From Woronichinia naegeliana WA131 (GTDB lineage Bacteria > Cyanobacteriota > Cyanobacteriia > Cyanobacteriales > Microcystaceae), in contig CP073041.1 in NCBI GenBank assembly GCA_025370055.1, forward strand, positions 6,480,272 to 6,544,271: a stretch of DNA of 64,000 nt. Direction: 5' to 3'. Each line of letters starts with the position of its first letter. Position 1 is the stretch's first letter. Positions 27,598 to 36,840 of this stretch are shown piece by piece. The notes under the pieces are model-generated. The model had not been told where the DNA came from, ran no database searches, and saw only the letters and a program-made list of their open reading frames with translations. The translations under genes and the position numbers were made by a program.

Positions 27598-30500
27598 TTA
27601 AAGTTGAATATTTAAGTTTTGGAGTTGTTGATTGATCCAATCAGTAGCGGTGGTTTCATCGGTTTCAATCGCTTTTTCGACGGCTGTTTTAGCAATTTTT
27701 AGGAACTTAGATGACTTTGTTTGTAATTCTGATCCATTATTAAGTAATGATAACAATTTATTTTGAGAATCCGTAGTCAATAAAGGAACAATTAAGTTGG
27801 AGAAATTTGCAATATTAACATAAGGTTGAACATTACCTGTTTGCTGTTTAACAAGCAGTTTTTTACCAATTGCTTTGATATAAAGTGCTAAAACATAAGG
27901 ATTAATAATATTCTTATTACAGGTAAGTCTGACAACATTTTGATTGATAATTGCGGGAGAATTTATTGAATAAACGGCTACGCTTCCGATTGTGCCTGTC
28001 ATGGAAACAATTACATCATCTTTCTTTACACTAATTGACTTGTATTTATTAAAAACATCATTATCTATAGAATAAAGTGATTCTTCATTAATTCCAAAAG
28101 ATTGATTAAATGCTTCTGTTCTAACAAACTTAGGCTTGTTTTTTATGTATTCTTTAATAACATCATCTGGAGTAGTTCCATTTTTAATATCTGAAATCAA
28201 AACGTTTCTAACAAGTGTAAACCCACCTGAATACCCTTTAATTTTAGACTCCAAATCATCATATTTAGGTTGGTAATATTCAGCATCAAGACGACCAGAG
28301 GACAAAAAAGATTCAGCAAAACTTTTGACTGCAACAGTTTCTTCTGTGGGTTGCCAATCCTTTAAGCAAAGCTCTGATAATAGCAAATCTTCAGCTTGTT
28401 GATATGCCAAATCTGAAGAATCTAAAAAATCTTGAGAACAATGGATAATATTTTTAACGATTTCTTGAAATTTTTTAGACAAAATTGGAATCATTATCTG
28501 ATCCATATCATCTAAAATTAAACCCATCTGTATTGCGCCACGAGTAAAACGCTCAATCTGACTTTGGCCAAATGTTGATTTTAAAAAAGTTGCAAGATAT
28601 TCTGTTTGTGGAGTTTTTGGCCTCAGAATAGCTAACTTACAATTACAGGTCGCAAGCTGATCTGTTGCAACCATAGAAACTCCGCCAATTGTACCTATAA
28701 TTGATAAGAGTATGTCTCCTTTCTGAAGATGTGATCTAACCATAAATGGTTGTTCATAAGCTTCTTTATTTATGTAAATTGGGTTTGCTCTTTCAATGAA
28801 AAAAGTATGAATATCTTGACCTCTATAATATGGAATTCCTGTATCTGAAAAATTATCGCTTATTTTTAGATGATTCCCATCAGAAATATTAACAAAATTA
28901 GTAAGAGGTTGACTCTGTTTCGCATTAATTGATTTTTCTACTTCAATATGTTTTTTTGTGAAAAATTCTGAATCAATTCTTAGTGTTCTTTCTAATTGTG
29001 CGTAATTAATTTCAACTGCTTCAAACTCACCCATCAACCGCTCATACTTAACAGCATCAAACGGCATAACAGATGAGCCTAAATCAAAAAAACTTAAAGC
29101 CTCCTTTTTTGCAAACTCCATAAACGCCTCAGCAATCCCATCCTGCGTTAACCCATCGTGATTAAACAAATCATGATCCACAATGCGATGACCATGTTCA
29201 TCTAACAGAAAATCCCCCGAACCATCCGATCGCTTAACATAAATCTTATCTCCTGAATTATCCTTACCCGACTTCTGCATCGTCGCAAAAAAGATATTGT
29301 AATCTTCCTTTCTCGGACACAATGGGCCAACTGTTGGAGCATCATTCCACTTTTGTAAAAATAACACCGAAGTTTTCGTTCCCGTGTGCGGCTTAAACGT
29401 ATTCCCATGTAACCCCACCACCGCCAAAATTCGACAACGTTCCGCAATAAAATCTCGAATATACTTATCCGAAGAATTATTAAACCGACCTTGGGGAAGA
29501 ACCACCGCCATCCGTCCCCCAGGCTTCAAAAAATCCAAATTACGCTCAATAAATAAAATATCGCGTCCGACTCCCTTATTGCCCTTTCCAACCTTGTCCC
29601 TAACCAAATCATAACTAGAAACAATCACAGACTCCTTTATATCCCCCGCAAATGGAGGATTCGCCATCATAATATCAAACAGAAAATTCTTATAATCATC
29701 TTTCTTTCCTGCTTGAAACTCTAGAAAACGCCACAAACCCGTGCTATAAATCTTTTGCCATTCTGTATCTTCTATGCGTTCCTTCCAACGCTTATAATCC
29801 AAAGTATTCAGATGCAAAACATTGGTTTCACCATCCCCTGCAATTAAATTTAGCGTTCTGGCTACCCTTACCGCCTTTTCATCAAAATCAATTGCAAAAA
29901 CCTTTTCCTTTACATAATCCACACAGCGCGGCAGTTTCTCCTCCGCCGTAAACATATCACTTTGCTCTAAACCCTCATCTTCATAAATTTGTCGCCAAAC
30001 ATGAAACATCGAATGAACAGGAAAACCCGATGATCCCGCCGCCGTATCAATCATTGACTCATGCTCTTTTGGATTGAGCATCTTTACACACATATCAATC
30101 ACATAACGTGGCGTAAAATACTGCCCCTTTTCTCCCTTACTACTTTGATTAATTAAATATTCAAATGCCTCATCTACCACATCCAAATTAGAATTAAATA
30201 ACTTGTAACGCTCCAAATAACTCACACAAACCATTAAATGAGAGCCAGTTAAGGTAATCTTATCATCCGTTTTAAAAACGCCGCGCCATTTTTTCTTAGC
30301 CGCATCAAACAAATTTTGGATCTTTTCCTTTAACTCCGTTTCCGTTTGACCCGAATTATAAAACTCTAACTGTCTTTTTCCACTCTGACCCTTACGACCA
30401 GAAGACCATTCATCAAAAAGCTTCGTAAAAATTAACTTAAAAACCTCCTCAAAAACATCAACGCCCGCATTCGCTAAAACCTCATCCTCCATTTCATCAA

Positions 30501-31092
30501 TAATTTCTTTTAAAGTTGACTGATTACCTTCTTGAGCTAACGCTTTTAAATCATCTAAGGTAAATTTTTTCTGTAAAATATCCGCTAAAGTTTGATTAGC
30601 CGCAGGAATCGCTGGAATTTTTTCAAAAAAGTTAGGGTCTTTACGTTGATAATGTTCAACCTGCTCGCCATTCGTCCAAACCCCCATCGGCGAACCAGTG
30701 GCATTGCAGTAGGATTTAAGCTGATCTTTTCCGTCTTTTAGCTTCGGCTTTTTCAGTTCAACAATGATGTAAGGCGTATCCAGACGATCCTTATCCATTA
30801 CGGCAATATCAGCCCGTTTTTTCTCCTTGCCAAACGTTACCGTGTATTCCACCTGCACACGACTCACAGGATACTTTAACCGCTCCGTTAAAATCCGTAA
30901 ATATAACTGACGAATAACCTCCTCTGGGGTTAACTTAATTTCTTTTTGCCGTACCAGACAAATCGTGTAGGGAACCTCACTACCTTTAACCGTTTTGAGA
31001 GCGATCGCCTCTTCTAAATGCTCTATCTCAGCCTCCGAAAACTGGGAAAGCTTATAATTAGAATCCTTGAGAATATCGGCTAACTTCATCAC
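27598..31092 (-). CDS. single-chain restriction-modification enzyme (nuclease + N6-adenine methylase + specificity)
   Basis: A 1164-aa protein that joins three parts. Residues about 30-150 form an HsdR_N-like nuclease with D95 and E112-L-K114 (ADIAVMD, IIVELKKPK). Residues about 280-660 form an N6-adenine methylase with motif I at 349-356 (DTAAGSSG) and NPPF at 478-481. Residues about 690-1160 hold two type I HsdS-like target-recognition domains (DIHTFFIERANPIYINKEAY; GNVQPYVNIANFSN). This is the layout of type IIG-like enzymes that cut and methylate with one polypeptide. No separate hsdR or hsdS is nearby. All core motifs are present, so it may be active. Confidence 0.88.
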   Translation of the reverse strand: MMKLADILKDSNYKLSQFSEAEIEHLEEAIALKTVKGSEVPYTICLVRQKEIKLTPEEVIRQLYLRILTERLKYPVSRVQVEYTVTFGKEKKRADIAVMDKDRLDTPYIIVELKKPKLKDGKDQLKSYCNATGSPMGVWTNGEQVEHYQRKDPNFFEKIPAIPAANQTLADILQKKFTLDDLKALAQEGNQSTLKEIIDEMEDEVLANAGVDVFEEVFKLIFTKLFDEWSSGRKGQSGKRQLEFYNSGQTETELKEKIQNLFDAAKKKWRGVFKTDDKITLTGSHLMVCVSYLERYKLFNSNLDVVDEAFEYLINQSSKGEKGQYFTPRYVIDMCVKMLNPKEHESMIDTAAGSSGFPVHSMFHVWRQIYEDEGLEQSDMFTAEEKLPRCVDYVKEKVFAIDFDEKAVRVARTLNLIAGDGETNVLHLNTLDYKRWKERIEDTEWQKIYSTGLWRFLEFQAGKKDDYKNFLFDIMMANPPFAGDIKESVIVSSYDLVRDKVGKGNKGVGRDILFIERNLDFLKPGGRMAVVLPQGRFNNSSDKYIRDFIAERCRILAVVGLHGNTFKPHTGTKTSVLFLQKWNDAPTVGPLCPRKEDYNIFFATMQKSGKDNSGDKIYVKRSDGSGDFLLDEHGHRIVDHDLFNHDGLTQDGIAEAFMEFAKKEALSFFDLGSSVMPFDAVKYERLMGEFEAVEINYAQLERTLRIDSEFFTKKHIEVEKSINAKQSQPLTNFVNISDGNHLKISDNFSDTGIPYYRGQDIHTFFIERANPIYINKEAYEQPFMVRSHLQKGDILLSIIGTIGGVSMVATDQLATCNCKLAILRPKTPQTEYLATFLKSTFGQSQIERFTRGAIQMGLILDDMDQIMIPILSKKFQEIVKNIIHCSQDFLDSSDLAYQQAEDLLLSELCLKDWQPTEETVAVKSFAESFLSSGRLDAEYYQPKYDDLESKIKGYSGGFTLVRNVLISDIKNGTTPDDVIKEYIKNKPKFVRTEAFNQSFGINEESLYSIDNDVFNKYKSISVKKDDVIVSMTGTIGSVAVYSINSPAIINQNVVRLTCNKNIINPYVLALYIKAIGKKLLVKQQTGNVQPYVNIANFSNLIVPLLTTDSQNKLLSLLNNGSELQTKSSKFLKIAKTAVEKAIETDETTATDWINQQLQNLNIQL

Positions 31093-31366
31093 AAATGAGA
31101 AACTGACAGGATAAAATAACTTCTTTTACTTATAACAGCTTAAGTCACCGTTAATCATTAAACACTTACTTTTCTTAACATTCAGCTAAGACGAGACAAT
31201 AACCGCGATCGCCGTCTCTTTGTTGGTTAAAATTTAAAAATGCGATCACCCCTTACAAAGATAAAAAAGCGATCGCCTTTCAGTATGACAAAAATTAGGG
31301 GCAATCTAGCGACAATGATAATAATCAGTTATCCTAAGAGAAGATACCTATTATTGAAAATTGGTT
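31093..31366. other. divergent intergenic region with HIP1 sites
   Basis: This 274-bp region separates the divergent restriction-modification gene and the antitoxin gene, and must hold promoters for both. It contains several gcgatcgc or near-HIP1 sites. No clear -35/-10 pair stands out. Confidence 0.4.
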
Positions 31367-31579
31367 ATGCATACTCTTCTTGCTGAACAAATTATGCCCT
31401 TGACTGTTGCCGAACGCTTGCAACTGATTGAAGAAATTTGGAATAGCATTAGTAATAACGATAGTGAAATTGTTCTAACTTATGCACAACAACAAGAAAT
31501 AGATAGACGTTTGGAATCCTCTAGCGATGTCAAAAATCAAGGTAAATCTTGGCAAGAAATTAAACAAAAATTTATCTAA
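31367..31579 (+). CDS. addiction module antitoxin (RelB/ParD-like, TIGR02574-type)
   Basis: About 70 aa, MHTLLAEQIMPLTVAERLQL IEEIWNSI... then ILTYAQ-like VLTYAQQQEIDRRLE and SWQEIKQKF. It matches the putative addiction-module component family typically encoded just before a RelE/ParE toxin. ATG 31367 is used; an in-frame upstream TTG is possible. The stop is directly followed by the toxin ATG. Confidence 0.85.
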   Translation: MHTLLAEQIMPLTVAERLQLIEEIWNSISNNDSEIVLTYAQQQEIDRRLESSSDVKNQGKSWQEIKQKFI

Positions 31580-31915
31580 ATGATGTACAGTATCAAGATT
31601 TCTGAAGAAGCTGAACTAGATTTAGAAGAAACTTTCTCCTGGTATGAAAGTCAAGTTAAAAAATTGGGTTCTGAATTTATTAGAGTCATTGATCAGAGTT
31701 TAACAACTATTCAAAAAAATCCTTTAGCTTGCCCTCTTATCTATCGCAATGTACATCGGAAATTATTACCTAGATTTCCCTATATGTTGCTATATTTTAT
31801 TGATGATAATATCATTTTGTTTTTGCCTGTTTCCATGTTAAGCGTGACCCAACACAGTGGAAACGTAGGCTTTAATCTAAAGGCGATCGCCCTTCCCCTA
31901 TTGTTAAAAATTTAA
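31580..31915 (+). CDS. RelE/ParE-family toxin with frameshifted C-terminus
   Basis: MYSIKISEEAELDLEETFSW, then FIRVIDQSLTTIQKNP and PRFPYMLLYFIDDN match RelE/ParE toxins. After DDNIIL the expected ending (VFACFHVKRDPTQWKRRL and stop at 31875) is found in another frame. A T-run near 31815 appears one base short, so the listed frame runs on into non-family sequence to 31915. The lost C-terminal strand usually carries functional Arg/His residues, so the toxin is probably inactive. Confidence 0.75.
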   Translation: MMYSIKISEEAELDLEETFSWYESQVKKLGSEFIRVIDQSLTTIQKNPLACPLIYRNVHRKLLPRFPYMLLYFIDDNIILFLPVSMLSVTQHSGNVGFNLKAIALPLLLKI

Positions 31916-31961
31916 AAATCTGATCATCCCCAACACAAATAAAAAAGCGATCGCCCTTAGT

Positions 31962-32195
31962 TTAAGAAGTGGTTTGAAAATTAGCCAACTTTTCCTCAAT
32001 CCAGCCCTTAATAATAACTTGTGACGGTAAATTAAGACGCTGACTCTCTTGATTAAGAGCCTCTATCATCCAAGAGGGACACTCAATCACAATTGTTTGT
32101 TCCTCAGAATTAGAACGTTTAATTTTAGTTAAATCTAAATATTCGATGATACTTTCTCCATCATCAAACTTGCGATCAAATTCTTCAGCTTTCAT
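31962..32195 (-). CDS. BrnA/CopG-like antitoxin
   Basis: 77 aa: an acidic N-terminus (FDRKFDDGESIIEYLDL) and a ribbon-helix-helix C-terminal part (QTIVIECPSWMIEALNQESQ, then RLNLPSQVIIKGWIEEKL). This is the antitoxin layout that follows BrnT-like toxins in cyanobacteria. Its start overlaps the stop of a brnT remnant by about 11 bp. Confidence 0.8.
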   Translation of the reverse strand: MKAEEFDRKFDDGESIIEYLDLTKIKRSNSEEQTIVIECPSWMIEALNQESQRLNLPSQVIIKGWIEEKLANFQTTS

Positions 32196-32305
32196 AGATT
32201 TTTACCTCTTCAGGTCTGGAGCGTCGGACTGAAATAATGCGGATGTTGGCTTCACGATAGGTAATCACGGCTGACCAATGCTTGCTGTTGAGTTCATTTC
32301 TGTCT
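32185..32305 (-). pseudogene. BrnT toxin remnant, C-terminus only
   Basis: Minus strand reads HWSAVITYREANIRIISVRR SRPEEVKIYES-stop, the conserved C-terminal part of BrnT RNases with the Arg residues of the IRIISVRRSR block. No N-terminal part is found upstream, so the toxin gene lost its 5' half and the antitoxin is an orphan. Confidence 0.75.
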
Positions 32306-32475
32306 AATTACCATATTACGGCATAACTAACCCACTTTTAACGGCGATCGCCCTTCCTAAACTCAATAAAAACGCGATCGCCTTTCAGTCCCTTTGTCCC
32401 GTGCCTAGAATTAAGACATCATTAGGTTGATTAAATTGATTAAAATAGTTAAAAAGAATTGATATTTTTCTGCCT

Positions 32476-33396
32476 ATGTTGACCGATCTCAATGAACTAA
32501 TGCTACCGCCTTCCTTAAAAGCAGGAGATTTGGTCATAATCGTTTCCAGTAGTGGAGCCTTAAAAGAACTTGCTGCCTTTGAAAAGGGTTTAGATATCTG
32601 GCGATCGCGGGGTTATCGAGTTGAATTTGCCCCCCATTGGCAGGATCAAGTTAGTTATTTGGCGGGAACTGATCGGGCTAGAAGAGAGGCTTTGTTAGCT
32701 GCCTGGACAAATCCAGACTGTAAAGCAATTCTCTGTACAAGAGGAGGCTATGGAAGTATGCGGCTATTGGAAGATTGGCAATGGCCATCATCGATAACGA
32801 CTCCTAAATGGCTAATCGGTTTTTCGGATATTACCGGACTGCTCTGGAGTTTGGCTCAAAACGGAATCATGGGAGTTCATGGCCCCGTATTAACCACCCT
32901 GGCAGAGGAACCAGGGCGATCGCAGCAACGGCTTTTTAATTTTCTCGCAGGCGGCGATCTCGATCCGCTTCAAGGCGAGGGTTGGGGAGGCGGAAAAGTG
33001 ACAGGAAACTTAATTCCAGCCAATTTAACAGTTGCCAGCCATTTATTAGGAACGCCCTTACAACTGCCCTTAGCCGGTAGTATTTTAGCCCTCGAAGATG
33101 TAACAGAGGCCCCCTATCGTATCGATCGCCTCTTAACGCAATGGCGATTATCCGGTCTTTTGCAGCAGGTTAAAGGCATCGCCCTGGGTCGGTTTAGTCG
33201 TTGTCAAGCTCCCCTCGGTAGCAACAGTTGGACAATTACAGAAGTTCTCCGCGATCGCCTGGGAGACTTAGGGATTCCAGTAGTATCCGACTTACCCTTT
33301 GGCCATGATGGTGAAAATTCCGCCTTACCTTGTGGTTGGCCCGTTGAGTTAGACGGCACGACAGGAGTTCTGCGTTTTCAACCCCGTTCTCGTTAA
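32476..33396 (+). CDS. ldcA: LD-carboxypeptidase (peptidase S66, LdcA/MccF family)
   Basis: A 306-aa S66 serine peptidase. LdcA trims the terminal D-Ala from muropeptide tetrapeptides during peptidoglycan recycling; MccF relatives hydrolyse microcin-type compounds. The nucleophile is the Ser of LIGFSDITGL (about residue 117), after RGGYGSMRLL. The Glu of ALEDVTEAPYRIDR and His of PFGHDGENSA complete the triad. Length is normal and the ATG start has an AT-rich leader. Confidence 0.9.
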   Translation: MLTDLNELMLPPSLKAGDLVIIVSSSGALKELAAFEKGLDIWRSRGYRVEFAPHWQDQVSYLAGTDRARREALLAAWTNPDCKAILCTRGGYGSMRLLEDWQWPSSITTPKWLIGFSDITGLLWSLAQNGIMGVHGPVLTTLAEEPGRSQQRLFNFLAGGDLDPLQGEGWGGGKVTGNLIPANLTVASHLLGTPLQLPLAGSILALEDVTEAPYRIDRLLTQWRLSGLLQQVKGIALGRFSRCQAPLGSNSWTITEVLRDRLGDLGIPVVSDLPFGHDGENSALPCGWPVELDGTTGVLRFQPRSR

Positions 33397-33421
33397 CCTC
33401 CAGCGATAGGATTTCTACGCC

Positions 33422-34459
33422 TTAAGGAGCTTGCCAAATGCGTTGATGATAATCTTCTAACTTGGCATAGGGATCAACCGCAGCATGGTCGTGACCATGA
33501 CCGTGATCATGATGGGAATGACTATGATGGTGATGAGCATGATGATGGCCAGGATCGTGACTATGGCCGTCGTGATGAGAGTGATCCTGTCCCTGACTTT
33601 TGAAGGCCAGACGAAACTTACAAGCTTCACAGTTCATCTGCACCTGACCCAATTGGGTTTCCACTTCCCGTTCCCGAACCAGTTCCAATAGTTGGGATTG
33701 AATGCCCATTTCTGGTAAACAGATCATTTCAATATCGGGAAATTGAGCCTGTTGTTGCTCAGTGGTGATAAAAATCTTTTTGACTAAGGCCCCTGTAAAG
33801 AGAAAATAGGGCAGTACAATAATGCGTTTGGGGTGATAAAGTCTGGCCCGACGAAAGCCCTCTTCTAAGCGAGGATGGGTAATACCGATAAAACAGGTTT
33901 CCACCGTTAGATAATCACTTCCTTCCCAGAGCATTCGCGCCATTTTATAGACATCACCGTTAGCATCGGGATCGCTCGAACCTCTACCGACAAAGAGTAA
34001 AACCGTTTCAGCACGGGAAATTTGCTGCGGGTTAGCCGTGGGACTATCTAATTCCGTCAGGCGATCGCGCCATAGATCGAGAATGGCAGGAGTAATGCCA
34101 AAGTGACGACCATAGGAAAAACGAATTTGAGGATATTTTTCTCGACTGCGATCCAGTTCATTCGTTACATCAAATTTATTATGTCTAGCTGCAAAGAGCA
34201 GAATCGGTAAGGCAGAAACATCGGTATAGCCCTTTTCTACGCAATAATCGACTCCTACTTGGATAGAAGGTTCAGTCAATTCTAAAAAACAGGGAATCAC
34301 GGGACGACTGGGATCAAGTTCTTGATAGACCTGAGCAAAATCTAAAAACGTTTGGCGGCCATCTTCATCACGAGTTCCATGGCCAATCATTAATAGAGGA
34401 CGCTGATAGGGGAGTGGAGAAAAGGATAGACGAGGGGAAATGGAGTTTACAATAGACAT
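33422..34459 (-). CDS. cbiX: sirohydrochlorin chelatase CbiX with His-rich tail
   Basis: Two tandem CbiX domains ([18 protein letters not shown] and [17 protein letters not shown]) insert Co (or Fe) into sirohydrochlorin for cobalamin or sirohaem. Metal-site His residues occur in GHGTRD and AARHNKFD. The C-terminus has a run with more than 20 His between about residues 300 and 335, a metal-storage tail often seen in CbiX. The internal ATG at 34459 ([12 protein letters not shown]) is preferred, giving 345 aa; the longer frame from 34594 adds an unconserved leader. Confidence 0.85.
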   Translation of the reverse strand: MSIVNSISPRLSFSPLPYQRPLLMIGHGTRDEDGRQTFLDFAQVYQELDPSRPVIPCFLELTEPSIQVGVDYCVEKGYTDVSALPILLFAARHNKFDVTNELDRSREKYPQIRFSYGRHFGITPAILDLWRDRLTELDSPTANPQQISRAETVLLFVGRGSSDPDANGDVYKMARMLWEGSDYLTVETCFIGITHPRLEEGFRRARLYHPKRIIVLPYFLFTGALVKKIFITTEQQQAQFPDIEMICLPEMGIQSQLLELVREREVETQLGQVQMNCEACKFRLAFKSQGQDHSHHDGHSHDPGHHHAHHHHSHSHHDHGHGHDHAAVDPYAKLEDYHQRIWQAP

Positions 34460-34951
34460 TCTTGCGTCACAAAGATTAAGCTTCAGGGACTGTTCAGAGA
34501 ATACAGGCTTTATTATCGCAGTTATTTCAGAGTTGCGTCCATGTAGTATGCTCAAACTCAGCAATCTTAGAAACCTCCCCTCCTTTTTGAGCAAAAGTTT
34601 GTACTAGACCTACACCCACTTAAAGAAAGTGCAGCTAAACTGAGTACACTGGTCACAATTACTCCTTAAGGATGTTTTTTTGTAAAGATTTGTATTGTTT
34701 GTTTAAAAAAAAGCGTTTTGTTCATTCTCTTTCGTCTTTTCTGCATCTCTAGGCCGCTAGGCATGGCATTGTTCCCCACTCTGATCATTCGGTCATAATT
34801 CGGCGATCATTCGGTCATAATTCGGCGATCGCCGTTAAGCACAAGAGCAAATTAGAACGAAAAATTTAAGGATGACTCCCTAAATAGTTGAGTTCCTACC
34901 GTCAACCGCTAAAATAGAAAGCGAAAACCCTCCCATTCCTCCCCTAAACAA
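34460..34951. other. intergenic region before pentapeptide-repeat gene
   Basis: A gap of about 490 bp with no credible gene. It is divergent (cbiX leftward, pentapeptide gene rightward), so both promoters are expected here. It contains the 22-bp direct repeat described separately and HIP1 sites. Confidence 0.5.
34783..34826. repeat. 22-bp perfect tandem repeat
   Basis: GATCATTCGGTCATAATTCG-GC occurs twice head to tail (34783-34804, 34805-34826) and is followed by a partial third unit merging into GCGATCGCCG. Confidence 0.8.
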
Positions 34952-34972
34952 GTGTCTCAGTCAAACATTGTG

Positions 34973-35686
34973 ATGGACGTTGAAGAACTTTTAAGACGAT
35001 ACAGTGCCGGAGAAAGAGATTTTCCCTGTATTGATTTGCGTGATCAGGATTTATTGCAGCGATCGCTAAGCGAAGTCAATTTTTCTGGGTCAGATTTTCG
35101 TCAAGCACGATTGGGAAAAAGCCATTTAGTGCGGGCTAATCTTCAGCAAACCAATTTTAGTGAAGCCCTGCTCTGGGGAACGGATTTAGAGGGAGCCGAT
35201 TTAAGCGATGCCATTCTCCGAGATGTGGATTTAAGTGGAGCCAATTTAATGGGAGCCAACCTGACTAACGCCTATCTCTACAAGGCCAGTCTCAGTGGGG
35301 CTAATTTGAGTCATGCCACTCTACGGAATGCAACTTTGCTGGATGCTGACTTTCGCCCTACCGCCGAGCAACGGACTAATCTAGAACAGGCAGATTTACA
35401 AGGAGCCGATTTGAGTTATGCCAATCTCAGCGCAGCCAACCTACATCAAGCTAATTTTGACCATGCTAAACTCTGTCGAGCCAGTTTTCATGCCAGTCTT
35501 CAGGCCGCTTCTCTGTTGTCCGACTTAACAGGGGCCAGTTTTCGCGGTGCAGATTTAAGCTATGCCGATTTAACGGGAGCGATTTTGCAAAATGTTGATT
35601 TTACCGGAGCCGATTTAACCGGAACCATCTTCACCCAGGCGGATCTCACCGGCGCAATTTTGCCTGCGGGTTTTCCTGTTCAATAA
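34973..35686 (+). CDS. pentapeptide repeat protein
   Basis: About 237 aa, mostly A(D/N)LXX pentapeptides (for example DLEGADLSDAILRDVDLSGA). They fold as a right-handed quadrilateral beta-helix. Such proteins are abundant in cyanobacteria, and their role is generally unknown. A short N-terminal helix (MDVEELLRRYSAGERDF) precedes the repeats. ATG 34973 fits related proteins; GTG 34952 is an in-frame alternative adding seven residues. No Shine-Dalgarno is obvious. It lies 47 bp before ribD in the same direction. Confidence 0.88.
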   Translation: MDVEELLRRYSAGERDFPCIDLRDQDLLQRSLSEVNFSGSDFRQARLGKSHLVRANLQQTNFSEALLWGTDLEGADLSDAILRDVDLSGANLMGANLTNAYLYKASLSGANLSHATLRNATLLDADFRPTAEQRTNLEQADLQGADLSYANLSAANLHQANFDHAKLCRASFHASLQAASLLSDLTGASFRGADLSYADLTGAILQNVDFTGADLTGTIFTQADLTGAILPAGFPVQ

Positions 35687-35733
35687 GCTAATTTCTGTTA
35701 AGTAAAAAATACTAGAGCCACGCGATTTCTCTC

Positions 35734-36840
35734 ATGGTTAAACCGGCTTCTGTTAGTGACCTTGATCGGGAAATGATGCAGTCTTGTCTGCAATTAGCCA
35801 GGCTTGCCTTAGGAAAAACGGCTCCCAATCCGATGGTGGGTTCTATTATTGTTAAAAATGGTCAGATTATCGGTAGAGGCTTTCATCCCCAGGCCGGCCA
35901 ACCCCATGCGGAAGTTTTTGCGTTGAGAGAAGCGGGAGAACAGTCTCAGGGCGCAACGCTTTACGTTAATCTTGAACCCTGTAATCACTACGGGAAAACG
36001 CCACCTTGTACAGAAGCTATTATTGCGGCGGGCATTGAAAAAGTAATTGTCGGCATGGTAGATCCAAATCCTCTAGTGGCAGGCAAAGGTATTGAGCGGT
36101 TAAGGCTCGCAGGCATTCAAGTGGAAGTAGGAATTGAAGAAGCAGAATGTCAGCGTTTTAATGAGGCATTTATTCATCGCATCCAATATCAAAGACCCTG
36201 GGGAATTTTGAAATATGCCATGACCCTAGACGGTAAGATTGCAACTCGCACGGGCCATAGTACTTGGGTAACGGGAAAAGCGGCACGGAATTATGTTCAT
36301 CAAACCAGGGCCATCTGTGAGGCAGTGATTGTGGGGGGCAATACGGCACGAAAAGATAATCCGCAATTAACTAGTCATGGGATCAGTGAGCAGAATCCTT
36401 TGCGGGTGGTGATGAGTCGATCCCTGGATTTACCTGAACAGGCCAATTTGTGGGATCTGAGTTTGGCCCTGACGGTGGTTTGTGTGCCTGGGGGAGCCAA
36501 TCCTCAAGGCCAAGCAATGTTAAGGCAGTTAGGGGTGGAAGTGGTGGAATTAGAACCCTATGGCCCAGATACGGTGATGCAGTGGCTTTACAAAAAGGGC
36601 TGTTTAAATGTGCTGTGGGAATGTGGTGGGACTTTGGCAGCAAGGGCGATCGCGGCTCAATCTATTCAAAAAGTAATGGCCTTTATTGCCCCTAAAATTA
36701 TTGGTGGCCCTAAATCTTTTTCTCCCATCGGCGAATTAGGTTTTGAGCAAATGACCCAGGCATTAGCCTTGACGGAGGTGAAAACAAACTTTCTAGGAGA
36801 AGATATTTTGATTGAAGGTTACTTAGCCCGATCAACTTAG
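35734..36840 (+). CDS. ribD: bifunctional riboflavin biosynthesis deaminase/reductase RibD
   Basis: A 368-aa RibD that deaminates and then reduces the pyrimidine intermediate in riboflavin synthesis. The N-terminal deaminase has the Zn motif HAEVFAL...PCNHYGKTPPC. The C-terminal reductase has MTLDGKIATRTGHSTW and VIVGGNTARKDNPQLT. Length is normal. No FMN riboswitch was recognised upstream. Confidence 0.94.
   Translation: MVKPASVSDLDREMMQSCLQLARLALGKTAPNPMVGSIIVKNGQIIGRGFHPQAGQPHAEVFALREAGEQSQGATLYVNLEPCNHYGKTPPCTEAIIAAGIEKVIVGMVDPNPLVAGKGIERLRLAGIQVEVGIEEAECQRFNEAFIHRIQYQRPWGILKYAMTLDGKIATRTGHSTWVTGKAARNYVHQTRAICEAVIVGGNTARKDNPQLTSHGISEQNPLRVVMSRSLDLPEQANLWDLSLALTVVCVPGGANPQGQAMLRQLGVEVVELEPYGPDTVMQWLYKKGCLNVLWECGGTLAARAIAAQSIQKVMAFIAPKIIGGPKSFSPIGELGFEQMTQALALTEVKTNFLGEDILIEGYLARST

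Noticed and set aside
33485-33691. Met/Val-rich ORF opposite cbiX
   Set aside because: It is the reverse reading of the His-rich CbiX tail, low complexity and without homology.
36383-36695. ORFs overlapping ribD in other frames
   Set aside because: Shadow frames in a conserved, intact enzyme gene.
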